DNA from: Clarkia xantiana subsp. parviflora
Lineage: Eukaryota; Streptophyta; Magnoliopsida; Myrtales; Onagraceae
Direction of reading: 5' to 3'
Assembly (NCBI GenBank): GCA_036873135.1
Contig: JAPTYO010000011.1
Coordinates: 10,252,747 to 10,316,746 of the forward strand
Length of the DNA: 64,000 nt
Shown: piece after piece, positions 33,998 through 44,795 of the stretch
Numbering within the stretch: the first letter of the stretch is position 1
Layout of the letters: each line of letters opens with the position of its first letter
Program-made: the position numbers and the translations under genes
The notes under the pieces: model-generated
Databases searched by the model: none
What the model was told of the DNA's origin: nothing
What the model saw: the letters and a program-made list of their open reading frames with translations, nothing else

Positions 33998-34406
33998 AAG
34001 TGTTTTGAAAACCGGACCGGGTCTTGAACCGGAAAGATGACCGGTTTTCGGTCTAACCGGTTCAACCCAGATTCATTGATTACAATTATTAGGATGTAGA
34101 ACGGGAATAAATTATTTATATGTTCTTTTATCAACACCCTGACATGTAGACTGATGGTAGCGCTTCGTTATTCCAAATTAGGTTGTGGGTTCAAAATCCA
34201 GCTACATTCGCTTAATATTTTCTTCCAAAAAAAAATGTATATTCTTCATTGTTATGGTCAGACCGCCCCCGGTCCAGCCTAGTTTTATATTGTCGAACCG
34301 GTTTTGCTATACAGTCTTATAGTTTACCAGAACCGGACGGATTATTTGGCCGGTTCGTGGTCCGACCCGATCCGACTGCCGGTCAACTCCGATTTTTAAA
34401 ACACTG
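33998..34406. mobile_element. hAT-type MITE with tRNA-like internal segment
   Basis: Ends AAGTGTTTTGAAAACCGG and, mirrored, CAGTGTTTTAAAAATCGG. A perfect 8-bp duplication ACTTCATC occurs at 33990-33997 and 34407-34414. Multiple ACCGG/CCGGT motifs are present. CAGTG-type ends and an 8-bp duplication indicate hAT. The middle (34150-34200) resembles a tRNA: CTGATGGTAGCGC, then GTGGGTTCAAAATCC. Confidence 0.85.
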
Positions 34407-34619
34407 ACTTCATCTCTAAAAAACCGTTCTTGTCACCATAGAATGAATCAATGTAATAAATAATATTCAACAAAGATCGTTTGATTATTTTTTTTTTTTT
34501 GCTATGAATAAAAATTTATTAACTAATAGCAAACTCAATTTGCATTACAGTCTAATAACATAATAGAAGAAAGAGGAGATGGGGGTTCGGAAACCCAATT
34601 AATCGGACACATCTTCTTT

Positions 34620-35294
34620 CTAAATTGCAAAGCTATTTAGTTTGTGCAACGGCTTGCGATTCGCCGAGAAAAACACCATGAGATATCGGGTACTTGTTGA
34701 GCAAGTTTTCGAATGGTAGACGTTATGTTACTTAGCTTCCAATCGCCGCGGTCCCCCGGATAGGGCAATTCTTGTGTAGGCTAGGTGTTTACACCAAGCC
34801 AATATAAACATGCCAAGTGTCATACTATTATGGTGGTTTTTTTTTTTCTAAAACCCTAAGAATGAACTCTAGAATGGTGGGAGCATAAGACACTTGTCAT
34901 GTTTATATTGCCTTGGTGTAAACACCAAGCCTACACAAGAATTTCCCCCCCGGATATGGTTGATTACATGCTCCGAATTAGACTCTATAATCACCAATTG
35001 CCATTCGTTATTGACCGCAAGTTGAACTCCCATGAGGATAGCTTTTGCTTCCACATTAACTATTCTCATGTCACGAAAGAATCCATGCCGCCCGTCGATT
35101 AAGGCTCCATTGAAGTCTCTTGCCACGATCCTGTCCCGCTTCTCTTCGTTGCTGCCACCCATGCGCCGTCACAATTGATTTTCATTTTACTAATAGGAGG
35201 TTCAACCCAAGTGGCAATCGTGGTAATAGTAGATTCTCGATCCGTCAATCTTCGTCGAGCAAGTACCGCCCATGTTTCTTTGACTAGCCGAGAA
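34620..35294 (-). pseudogene. LINE RNase H domain fragment
   Basis: Minus-strand translation shows VKETWAVLARRR, then WVEPPISKMKINCDGAWVAA (the DGA start of RNase H), VEAKAILMGVQLAVNNEW (catalytic Glu), IIESNSEHVINHIRGGN (Asp position replaced by Ser-Asn), and, past the MITE, RGDWKLSNITSTIRKLAQQV and FSRRIA. A frameshift at about 35150 and the MITE break it. Confidence 0.8.
34766..34946. mobile_element. Short inverted-repeat MITE inside the LINE copy
   Basis: Arms of about 70 bp: ATTCTTGTGTAGGCTAGGTG... mirrored by ...CACCAAGCCTACACAAGAAT, around a T-rich loop. Flanks CCCCCGGATAGGG (34753-34765) and CCCCCGGATATGG (34947-34959) suggest a long, slightly diverged target duplication. Superfamily uncertain. 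Confidence 0.75.
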
Positions 35295-35572
35295 AAAGAT
35301 TGTTTGATTAAAATGTCTGAATATGTTTCATTTATCGTTACTAATACTTTACACAACTATAATACTACGTAAATTCATGTCTGCATGCTTCCAATAACAA
35401 CCGTCTAACATCAATACTTGAACAAGTAGCTACGTTGCACTTAAGATGAGAAAATAAAAACCAATAGGTTGATGTAGCTTTTCATATCTAAATAAATCAG
35501 AATTAAACAATAAGAAATCAAAGAAGGATTAGACCAGTATTAGTTAAGCAACTATTAAACTATGTTGGTAGG

Positions 35573-36261
35573 TGTTAGATATCTGTCTAATTCGGGTTCG
35601 TATTTACATTTCGGGCCTCGCAAAATACTCCAAAACCCGTTAAAGAACTCTTCCGCAGACACCCAAGTCCAAAACGGTCCGGAATACGCGCAGTACCCGG
35701 ACCGGGGGACTTCCGGATTGCCCTAAGGCAATCCGGAGGTCCGGATTGCTAGACAATCATGGTAGGTCCGGATTACCGACATGCTCCGCGCACTTATCCC
35801 GATTATTTTGCCAAGTACGAGAAGTCAGTGTGCGCATAGCCCCCCTTGATGACGGCATACGTTTTCCTTTAAACCGGCATCAAGGCGTACAAAACCGGGC
35901 ACGATCCTTTGGTTTCCTATAAATAGGGATCTAAGTCTCCCATTTTAAACAATTCCCTCATTCTGGCTTTTGGAGCTCTGACTTCTCTCTAAAAGACTTT
36001 CTCTCTCTAAAAAGGTTATTACTTGAGCGTCGGAGAGGGCCCAACCAGCATTCCCCCCCCCCCCCCCCTCTTCCACGCTGGTTACTGCCCCTTGTGCAGG
36101 ACCCAGAGTTCGAGATATCAAAGTCGGGAAGTTGAAGATTGGTTCGAGGATCGTGTCTCAAGGTTCGCAGCATACAGACAGATAGTCGTTCCTGTGCACA
36201 CATCCAGAGCCCGTTCGTGGGAGAGAAGCCCGAAGTTACCCAAGTGGAAGCAAACTTAACA
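35573..36261 (+). repeat. Tat-3 5' LTR (689 bp)
   Basis: Begins TGTTAGATATCTGTC and ends AACTTAACA. It contains a CTATAAATAGGG box at about 35919-35930 and a run of 16 C at 36053-36068 about 130 bp downstream of it. GGATTGCC/GGCAATCC inverted repeats lie at about 35714-35740. Confidence 0.95.
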
Positions 36262-36276
36262 TTTGGCGCCGTCAGC
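36262..36276 (+). other. Tat-3 primer-binding site
   Basis: TTTGGCGCCGTCAGC just after the LTR, the TGGCGCCGTC type used by plant Tat-like gypsy elements. Confidence 0.7.
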
Positions 36277-38765
36277 ATGATCCGAACAAAAAGCCGCTCC
36301 ATACCGCAAGCTATGACAGGAAGACGACCAAAGAAGGTGGGTGCAAGCAAGTCGAAGCCAACGAGAAGCCAACTAGGACCTTCTCATATTCCGGATGCAG
36401 AATCTACGGCTTCATCCATGCCATCCACAAATGCACCTCCTACACAATACGGTCCGAAAGATCAAAACAACGCACCTGTGCAAGAGCAAAGGACGAGGAT
36501 GAATCAGGAATTCCCATCCGGGATGCCAGCTGAAGAAGTACATCAACAACCAAGGAATGCAACCAACATGCCTCCAGTCACACCGGCGATGATGGCGGCA
36601 CTTGAAGAACTCCTTGCTCTCAGGGAGATTTTAAGGAGTCAAGGATATGCCGCACCTCCGCCACCACCCCCGCATGCTAACGAACAAGCTGCACCAGCTA
36701 GGGAGGTGTCGCATGATGTCAACCATCAAAAGCCGCAGCATCCAGAAGGAGTGGGAGAATCTGAAGGTACCTACCGACAGGCTAGGCAGGAGCCAGCACA
36801 TTCATGCACCCCAAGTATTGGCATGAAGCAACAACAAGGAGTAAGATGGAAGCAACCTTCTGTGAGCAATTCACAACGCCTACACAAGGAAGATAGCTTC
36901 AAGACAGCAAGCCATGCTGACACATGCAATGATGGGTGGAGGAAGTCCGCATACGACAATGACATCCCAGTCACGGGACTTACGACTAAGGCCTTAGAAG
37001 AAATGATTGAGAGAAAGATGAAGCAGTTAAAGATGAAGGGAATGCATGCCCTTGAAGAGAATGCATCACATCCATTCTCTGATGAACTAGTACACAGTCA
37101 CGTTCCAGATGCCCTGTACAGAATCGGTGGAGAAAAATATAGAGGAAAAGGAGATCCAATCGAACATGTACAACAACATGAAGCTTCTTTGTTGGGACGA
37201 ACTGACAACCCGCATCATGTTGCCATGACATTTGCTAATACTCTTGTTGGAACTGCCGCACACTGGTTCTTTTCACTACCATGTGGAAGCGTTACGTCAT
37301 GGGCATACCTGAAGGCAAAGTTCATTTAAAGATATATGGGAGAACGCACACTCCTCAAAGGGCCAAATGCGTTGAATGAGGTGATACAACAAAACGACGA
37401 GTCGTTAGCAGATTATTACATCATTTCAACCAAGACATCTCAGACATTCAGGGAAACATCACCGAAGGACAAATCGTGCGCGCCTTCATTGCAAATTTAG
37501 GCTGAAGAGGATATTCCCTAGCTGAAAAGATGTCAAAGCGCCCAGCTGAAACACTTGAAGAATTGGCGGCAAGGGTAAAAGAATTTGTGGATCTAGAAAG
37601 ATTCAGAGAACAACATAAGGCGAAAGTTAGTGCAGCTCGCGCTAAGGAGAAGCAAGCAAAACCCCAATAAGGCCCGCAACAAGCAAGGCAATTCCAGCCG
37701 AATAAGAGGCCATATCAGCCAGAATTCCAAAGACCAAAAGAAGTGAACTTGGCAGAATGCATTCCTTTGAATGCACCACTTTCCATAATCCTGAAGAAGA
37801 TGAAGGAAGATAACATGTGGAGGGAGCCAGCAAACTTCCGAAAAGGGCCACTTGGAAAGCAAGAAGATAAATGGTGTGAAAACCATGAAGTCTACGGCCA
37901 TGAATCGAACAGCTGTGTCAGCTTGCGATTCCGTATAAACAACTTCATCCTTAAATGAGAGCTCAAGCAATATGTAGATCAAGGCGACAAGCGCCAAAAG
38001 AAGAACCATGCAAAGCCATCCGGAAAGGGGAACAAAGGAAAGGAGAAAATAAATGAGAACCCACCACCGCCAAAGCGTGGTGTCATCAACGTAATCCATG
38101 GTGGGCCAGCGTCAGGAGGTAGAATTTCTAATGCCCGAGATGTCTATGCCTCGCAGCTACAAGTTCTACCCAAGTACGGGAAGAGGCGACAACCATAGAA
38201 GGAAGACGTAGTCATCCCGTTCTCAAATGCTGACAAGAAACACATAGTGTATCCCCACGATGATGCTTTGGTCATAACAATGGATGTCAATGGATATGAC
38301 GTGCAAAGGATATTGGTAGACGGTGGGATTGATGCGGATTTAGTGCATATAGAAGTTCTCAAGAAGATGGGAAAAATGGAACCCGATCTCTCGCCAAGCA
38401 CATTTCAGCTAATTAGCTTCGCAGGAGCTGCAACCTACCCATTGGGTATGATCACACTTCCAGTTATCCTTGGAGAAGGCTGGAAAACACTGCATATAGA
38501 CGTCACATTTGTAGTGGTAAATAACCTGGGGGCATATAACGGCATCCTAGGAAGAACGAAAATCAACATACACGACATTATGCCATCTACAGCTCATCAG
38601 AAAATGAAGTTCCTAACTCCTCATGGGATCGGAGAGGTGCTAGGTGATCAGACAGCTGCACGAAAGTGCTACGTCAATGCCCTGAGGAAAATGAAACAAG
38701 TATCAATTGCCATGATAGAAGTTGGTGCAAAAAGAAAGTTGTTCGTCTCAAACGATGATGATTAA
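36277..38765 (+). pseudogene. Tat-3 gag and protease (broken)
   Basis: ATG at 36277 right after the primer site. The first ORF (to 37329) holds a Pro/Gln-rich N-terminus and the retrotransposon gag core (RGKGDPIEHVQQHEASLLGR, FANTLVGTAAHWFFSLPCGS). Stops follow, with the rest of the capsid, a lone zinc-finger-like WCENHEVYGHESNSC at about 37871-37915, and then an ORF 38247-38765 with the protease (ALVITMDVNGYDVQRILVDG, catalytic Asp kept, but GGSSSD of Tat-2 is GGIDAD) and SFAGAATYPLGMITLPV. It aligns with Tat-2 over its whole length. Confidence 0.85.
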
Positions 38766-38780
38766 AGGAAGAAGGAAAAG

Positions 38781-39404
38781 TTGTCGCCAAGGTCTGAACT
38801 TGACAAGATACTTTGTTCGCCTAAGCGGAGTGTGCTAGAAGTCAGACAAGGAGAAGAAGAATCCATCATGACCTACTTCCGGAGGTTCGCCCAAAATGCA
38901 ACTGCACTAAGAGCAATCAAGAAGGACACCATCAACGCATTTTACTTGAACATGAACGCGCCAACATTTTTGCTATTCGGAAGGGTATTTGGATGGCGTA
39001 CAACTAAGACGATGGCATGCCTGAAAGACAAGATGGAAACTGCAATCTCTTGTGAACATGAATTGAGATGGGGCACACCTCTCAGCGCAAGTATGGAAGC
39101 TCAAACTTCAAGGAAATCAGAAGGCTCAAGTATGGAGTACTCTGACATCTTCACTCCCTTAAACACGGAGGTGGAAGAGATATACATCGAGCTTCTGGAA
39201 AACAAGCTTCCAAGAGCACTTGAGCCGCAGACCGCCTTCTTAGGCAGGGATATTGAAGATTGGTGCCGATATCACCAAACTTGGGGGCACAATACCAATG
39301 GCTGTTTGACTTTGAGGATGGAGATCGAAGAGTTTATTGCACATGGACCTTTGGGAAGCTATGTTGCAAACAACAGTGCCCGTCAGTCACCAAGACATAT
39401 TTGA
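38781..39404 (+). pseudogene. Second gag-like module in Tat-3, after the protease
   Basis: 207 codons with QGEEESIMTYFRRFAQNATA (the capsid motif equivalent to DESLAHYYQRYTASV of Tat-2), a spacer, and a knuckle-like WCRYHQTWGHNTNGCLTLRM at about residues 163-182. It lies where RT would be expected. It is either a tandem gag duplication or capture from another element. Confidence 0.7.
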
Positions 39405-40531
39405 GGGAGATAGACTTTCCATTTCCAATTTATCTTTTTCAATACACCTTCAGGAATATAAGTGCAGATCATGCTTTTGTACTTAGAAATATTTCGGAAG
39501 AAGCAGTCAATAGACGCCTTCCTGCAAAACTATTATAAACACAACAAGTATCTAATGATGGTCAATTTACTTTCGTAGGTACATCTCTACATTATGCATT
39601 CTACTATGGATTAACATCAAGAAACAAAATAACATGCAATGTCTTGGAAGAATACCAAAACCTATTCTAAAAAGTGACATGGTGCAATATCCTCCTCGTA
39701 AGGACAATACCCATGTTCACATCTATCAAAAGTAACATGTTGCGACATCCTTTTCAAAAGGGCAAACCCCATGTTTACTTCTAAAAAATGACATGTTGTG
39801 AAATCCTCCGGGCAAATCCTCATGTTCATAGCCATTCACTGAATAAAAACAGGATGCGGCAAATACATTATGGGACTGATCACCCCACCGTGGCGGAAAT
39901 CCTCTTAATAGACGACAACCCCACACACTAAAAGTATGTATACTCTCTTAAGGGTTCATACACCATGAAGACTTAGGCCTGAAAAAGGATAGCTTCATGT
40001 TATACGCTTTTAAAAGCAAACCTTGTACAAAACTCATCAAACTTACAAGTCGAGTCTTGTATAACGTTATCTTGCTCTTTAGCATATAACGCAAAAATAG
40101 CAAAATAAGCAAGAAGTACCTTGCAACAACGTCGCCTTAGAGTGGAACTAAGAGACGGTATAAACTTAAGACTTGCTTTGTCAAGACAACACTGCTATAA
40201 GTTAAGTACCAGTGCCAAGTTCCAGTGCCAAATACATTACTATCTATTATATTACAGTCGCAACATGGGATGTTCTATACATCATAACGAGGAATTCAAT
40301 CCTACCATACAAGTCCAACACATACGGACAATAAAGATAGCTCAAGGTATGAAACATTACTAACAAGTTATCACATGATTATTATTATTGAAAAACAGGT
40401 CCAAAGGACGAAGTACAAGCAAACAAACAAAAAAAGGTTTGGACAAAAGACTCAAACATATCATCATCTCCAAAGGACTAAGACAACATGTCCAGGAAAT
40501 CAACAGCAAGTTCAACATCAGCATTATCATA
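39405..40531. other. Tat-3 internal non-coding stretch
   Basis: No domain recognised. 39670-39800 has three near-copies of an AAAAGTGACATG / AAAAGTAACATGTTG / AAAATGACATGTTGTG motif at about 60-bp spacing. It occupies the place of the CTTAAG arrays of Tat-1 and Tat-2 but is unrelated in sequence. Confidence 0.5.
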
Positions 40532-41056
40532 TCAAAAGGTCAAAGAAATAGAAGCCGCTTCAGCTTCCTTACGTTGCGAATCCGCAACATGGTTAACAGC
40601 AAAAGAAGAATAAGGACCTAGCTTGTCAAAAGGGAAACCAGGAGCTAGCATCTGAACTCTGCCAATATAATCTTTGGCAAACTCATCAATCAAAGATGCA
40701 AAATCCACTTTAGCAGCAGCAAGGACGGCAGCAGAATGGGTAGGGGTACTAGGATATTCAGCGAGTCCCTTCTCAACACCCACTCTATGTGCCTCATCAC
40801 GAACAGAAGCAAGCGCGACATCATGAACAATGTTGTTCTCTGCAATTTGCTGCTTGATAGCAGCAATCTCGGCCTCAAGTTGTTCAACATGGACGCGACG
40901 AGTAGCAATGCGCGTATACATATCAGCAACCTTGGAGTTCAAATTCTGCACTTCCTCCTCGGACTGTGCAAGCTCGCGAGAAACTGTATTGCTCTTCTTG
41001 ATAGCAGCCCTCCTCTCACTTACAAGCTCCAACACAAAGGGAGACATGTTCATCAT
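40532..41056 (-). CDS. Tat-3 opposite-strand gene, C-terminal coiled-coil exon
   Basis: 174 codons on the minus strand with a heptad-rich segment (VSRELAQSEEEVQNLNSKVA; VEQLEAEIAAIKQQIAE at about residues 23-75) and then KVDFASLIDEFAKDYIGRVQ. Position, strand and coiled-coil nature match the last exon of the opposite-strand genes of Tat-1 and Tat-2. The start shown may simply be the first Met of an exon; upstream exons lie to the right. Confidence 0.65.
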   Translation of the reverse strand: MMNMSPFVLELVSERRAAIKKSNTVSRELAQSEEEVQNLNSKVADMYTRIATRRVHVEQLEAEIAAIKQQIAENNIVHDVALASVRDEAHRVGVEKGLAEYPSTPTHSAAVLAAAKVDFASLIDEFAKDYIGRVQMLAPGFPFDKLGPYSSFAVNHVADSQRKEAEAASISLTF

Positions 41057-41095
41057 CCTTGAAATAGCCTAAGTACAACAAACAAGACGATCATG

Positions 41096-41127
<32 letters not shown>

Positions 41128-41539
41128 AGCATACGCTTACAGCAGGAAGGCAAAAAAGTTAGAACAAAATCTACCGGTGCAAATTCAACTAAGCCACTCT
41201 AAACATATGCTTGCGCCTCCTCATCAGTAGATGGTTTGACATCATGATCACCAGGAGGAACACATCTTTGAAGCACCCGCACATCAACTCCTGGAGTGCT
41301 AAGTTTGGAGTCCTTCGGAAAATGAAGACTACAAGTGGAGAAAGGCGACTAGTTTTCTCCGGAAACATCAATCCCGTCAGACAGGATCAAGTCATCATGC
41401 TTAATGCGTGGAATCGCTACAATAAGGACAACATAAAACAAAGAAGACATCAGCAAAATATACTAAGTATAAGAAATATGTCAAAGAGAACAATGCATAC
41501 CTCGGCGGGAAGAACGCTCCTCCTCGGGCCGGTCCCTTG

Positions 41540-41905
41540 ACCGGGGGGCAGAAGGCGCCATCGTGCGACTCTCAACTCTCTTCCCTTTTATCGCAAGAAG
41601 GAGCTGGAATAGCCGCACATGGTTTAGAGCGCTTCAGATCACTCGAGGGACACGCCCCTGCGGCAGATCTCTTGGGAAGAACACTAGTGGCAGGCACTGA
41701 AACAACGCGCTCAGTCACATGTACGGAGTTACCTAAAAGAACAAAGACAACATGAATATAACAAAACTTTGAAAATCAACAAGTCAAGAAAAGATACAAG
41801 AAGATGCCTCACATCTAGGTCCTTTACCACGTTCACGCCCAACTGATGGGTTATCACGATCATTAGCTGTCTGCAAAGACGAGCTTTTTCTATCACTACG
41901 ACCTA
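41540..41905 (-). CDS. Tat-3 opposite-strand gene, middle exons
   Basis: Minus-strand stretches with basic, Ser-rich translations: RSDRKSSSLQTANDRDNPSV at about 41905-41845, ending at a possible splice site, and NSVHVTERVVSVPATSVLPK at about 41730-41670. They resemble the linker between the N-terminal domain and the coiled coil in Tat-2. Exon limits are tentative. Confidence 0.4.
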
Positions 41906-42028
41906 CATTGCAACATAGTACAGGTTATAAAAGTTATCAACATACCAAATCTTCAGAAGGAAGTATATGAATCCCGACATCAATCAAATCCTGATCTGAA
42001 GCACGTAATAGACAACGATAGTGGTGCT

Positions 42029-42746
42029 TGATGGGCTTCGCTATGGTTGTTAGGCCCTTTAACGGCGAGGAAACGATGAATAGGCCCACTGGGCCCTAAA
42101 ATGAAGGTCAAGAAGACCAAGGTGAAGGGTCCCGACAGAGGGAGTCCCGATGATGAAAGGTCCCGACAGAGTCGGTCCCGATAGATGAGCTGGATGCTCC
42201 CGATGAGATGCCTTTAAGTAGGCCCCGATGATGAATCCCTAAAAATGATTGGCCCTGTCACGATGACGAGGGGCCCCGAGCGGTGACACAATGAGATAAC
42301 TCTGGAGTCCCCGATGTTAGTCGGGACTTGCTATCAGAGGTTGAGGCCGGAATACGCGGGGCGTGGCCGAGATACGCGGAGCGTGATTGAGATACGCGGA
42401 GCGTGGCCGAGATACGTGGGGCGTGGCCGAGATAAACGAGATCATGGCCTAGATAGGCGGGATCGCGCCCGAGATATGCGGAATATGGGCTAACCACCCC
42501 CAACGGTTCACCAGGTAACTGAGGTACCTCTTCGCCTATAAAAGGGCAAAGGTTACCTCAGATCAATTACGTTTTGAGATACACACTTTGAGTTTACAGC
42601 TTGCCAGTCCATACGAGATACTCATTTAAGCATCGGAGAGGGATTCTGGGTCACCGCCCGGTCTATCCCCTCTTGCAGGATTACGTGGAGCGAAGGAGCT
42701 AGGATCACCGTCAAATGTCGTGCCAGAGTTCCACCGTGATCCAACA
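42029..42746 (+). repeat. Tat-2 5' LTR
   Basis: Begins TGATGGGCTTCGC and ends GATCCAACA. A CpG-rich mini-array of about 20-bp units (GAGATACGCGGAGCGTGGCC and variants) lies at 42340-42485. TATAAAAGGG is at 42537-42546. Confidence 0.95.
42340..42485. repeat. CpG-rich minisatellite within the Tat LTR
   Basis: About seven units of GAGATACGCGG(G/A)GCGTGGCC or degenerate forms, about 60-200 bp upstream of the TATA box. The same block is in the other LTR (52770-52905) and in Tat-1 (about 21060-21215). Confidence 0.85.
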
Positions 42747-42765
42747 TTGGCGCCGTCTGTGGGAA
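42747..42765 (+). other. Tat-2 primer-binding site
   Basis: TTGGCGCCGTCTGTGGGAA immediately after the LTR; common in plant Tat-like gypsy elements. Confidence 0.8.
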
Positions 42766-42782
42766 CGTAACAAAAAGCTGAT

Positions 42783-44795
42783 ATGCCTTCTACTCGTTCA
42801 ATGTTGGCTGGCAAGCAAAGAAGACAAGGACAATCTGGTGGTTCCCGTCATCCTGCTGCGACGACTTTGAATTCACCATCGGAACGTGAGGAGGACCAGA
42901 ATCTCCCTGCTGCTGAGGTCTCCCAGACAGGGGGGCATAATGAAGGTCCCGAAGATACTGCTGCTCAACACCAGGGGAATAGGGAGCAGGAGGCTCCTCC
43001 AAATGCAGACCTGACGAGGGCTGTGGCGGAGGCCATGCCAATGTTTTTGGCAGCCGTGGAGGCTCTCTTAGATCGGAGAGAGGTTGCAAGGAGGCAAGAG
43101 GAGATGCCCCCATTAGAAGAGGAAGCACCCCCACCAGCGGAGGTTCAGCCCCGAAGCCAGGGCAGGAGTAGGGAGTCCACTCAACCAGAACGATTTGTGG
43201 TCGATGGGCCAGGACCAGTGCAGCATAGGACCATCCCCCTTAATGGTCCCATCACCCCCGATCAGGTGGTGAAGATCGTGAACATCTGCATGGGAGAGCA
43301 GAAGACGCTGGTATCGGAGCTGAGGGATCGATCCACCCATCCCTTCATTCCTCGACTCATAGACAACCTCGCCCCGCCAGGGCTGGGTATCCCCACGATT
43401 AAGGAGTATGATGGAGAGGGAGATCCGGTTCTTCATGTCCAGAAGCACCTTATGGCGTGTCTGGGCAGAGCCCCGAATGAAGATATCATGTGTACGCTGT
43501 TCCCAAACACACTTGGTGAGAGAGCCTTGACCTGGTTCTTCAGTCTGCCCCCAGGCTGCATCGCTTGCTGGGCTGATATGCACGACCGCTTTATTCAGCA
43601 GTACCAGGGTCGCAGACGTCTGCTGAAGAGTGTGAGGTCCTTGACCCAGGTGGTACAGAGGCCCGATGAGTCACTGGCGCACTATTACCAGCGATACACT
43701 GCCAGCGTGGCGGAGATTGACGAGGAGATTTCGGAGGGTGAAACCATCCGTACCTTCATTCGGAACCTAACAGCCCCCTACGGTTCCGACTTGATGCACA
43801 GCGTGGCTGAGAAGGCTGTGTGGAATATGGAGGCACTGCAGAAGAGGGTGAAGCGGCAAATCGATGTCCAGGAGTCGAAGATAGCCGCTGGAGAGCTTGA
43901 GCCCCCGAAGTCGAATAAGGGAAAGCAGTCGGTCAAACCCTTAGACGAGCGCAAGTCGAAGGATAAAGCCGAAAGCAGTCGGGGTCGAGGTCGCTCTGAT
44001 CGGAGGGATGATAGGCGTTTCTCGAAGAAGGACAAGCGGGAGGATCACGACATTCCTCTCAACAGCTCTATGGCGGAGGTGTTAACGGTCATGGAGCGAC
44101 AGGGTATCTCCAGGTACCCCCCGAAGAAGGAAGGAGAATTTTTGGGATCCCGCACCGATCGTTACTGTCGATTTCATCGCGCGAATGGCCACGACACCAA
44201 TCATTGTCGGGAGCTGAAGAAGGAGATCGAAAAGCTGATCCAGAAGGGGAAGCTTAAGGAGTTTGTGGGGGAGAAGCGGTGTCGATCCCGTTCTCGATCC
44301 CGATCACGGTCCCGTTCCCGATCCCGCGATCGGTCCACAAAGAAGAAGAGGTCTGACCCGGAGTCCTCTGGTGCCCATAAGGAGAAGCGGGGTACTATTA
44401 ATGTGATTCACGGAGGATTTGCGGCGGGAGGTGATACCTCGTCCTCCCGGGAAGTTTATGCCTCTAGAATTCCCGCTGCTGTAGTGCTGGGTAAGAGCTC
44501 CCGATCCTGGACCCTGAAGGAAGAGATGGTGATCTCCTTTTCGTTGGAGGATCTCGTAGGCGTGGAGACTCCCCACGATGACGCTCTGGTCGTGACCTTG
44601 GATGTGAATGGATACGAGATGAAGCGGATTCTGATCGATGGAGGGAGCTCCTCCGATATTCTGTTCATGGATGCTCTGGAGGCCATGGGGAAAACTAAAA
44701 AGGACCTGAAGGAGGCGAACTTCCGGGATGGTCGGATTCTCTGGCTTTACCTCCTATCCGCTAGGAGTGATCACCTTACCGGTGGAGTTTGGTAG
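42783..44795 (+). CDS. Tat-2 gag and start of protease
   Basis: 670 codons from an ATG 18 bp after the primer site. Disordered acidic N-terminus; gag core at about residues 200-330 (EYDGEGDPVLHVQKHLMACL, LGERALTWFFSLPPGCI, DESLAHYYQRYTASVAEIDE). A Lys-rich spacer follows, then a knuckle-like YCRFHRANGHDTNHC at about 460-474 and a Ser-Arg repeat tract (about 501-517) like an RNA-binding RS domain. Protease begins with ALVVTLDVNGYEMKRILIDG and GGSSSD (about 600-625). The frame is lost at about 44720, inside protease. Confidence 0.9.
   Translation: MPSTRSMLAGKQRRQGQSGGSRHPAATTLNSPSEREEDQNLPAAEVSQTGGHNEGPEDTAAQHQGNREQEAPPNADLTRAVAEAMPMFLAAVEALLDRREVARRQEEMPPLEEEAPPPAEVQPRSQGRSRESTQPERFVVDGPGPVQHRTIPLNGPITPDQVVKIVNICMGEQKTLVSELRDRSTHPFIPRLIDNLAPPGLGIPTIKEYDGEGDPVLHVQKHLMACLGRAPNEDIMCTLFPNTLGERALTWFFSLPPGCIACWADMHDRFIQQYQGRRRLLKSVRSLTQVVQRPDESLAHYYQRYTASVAEIDEEISEGETIRTFIRNLTAPYGSDLMHSVAEKAVWNMEALQKRVKRQIDVQESKIAAGELEPPKSNKGKQSVKPLDERKSKDKAESSRGRGRSDRRDDRRFSKKDKREDHDIPLNSSMAEVLTVMERQGISRYPPKKEGEFLGSRTDRYCRFHRANGHDTNHCRELKKEIEKLIQKGKLKEFVGEKRCRSRSRSRSRSRSRSRDRSTKKKRSDPESSGAHKEKRGTINVIHGGFAAGGDTSSSREVYASRIPAAVVLGKSSRSWTLKEEMVISFSLEDLVGVETPHDDALVVTLDVNGYEMKRILIDGGSSSDILFMDALEAMGKTKKDLKEANFRDGRILWLYLLSARSDHLTGGVW

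Larger units (their letters stand above)
34488..35294 (-). mobile_element. 5'-truncated LINE copy with poly(A) and target duplication
   Basis: On the minus strand it starts at 35294 within an RNase H-type ORF and ends in poly(A) (plus-strand T-run 34488-34500). Flanks AAAGATCGTTTGATTA (34472-34487) and AAAGATTGTTTGATTA (35295-35310) form a 16-bp duplication with one mismatch. This defines one LINE-mediated insertion of 807 bp, including a nested MITE. Confidence 0.85.

Noticed and set aside
33998..34406. A true tRNA gene
   Set aside because: Only box-like motifs are present; there is no cloverleaf with paired acceptor stem, and the hAT ends explain the unit.
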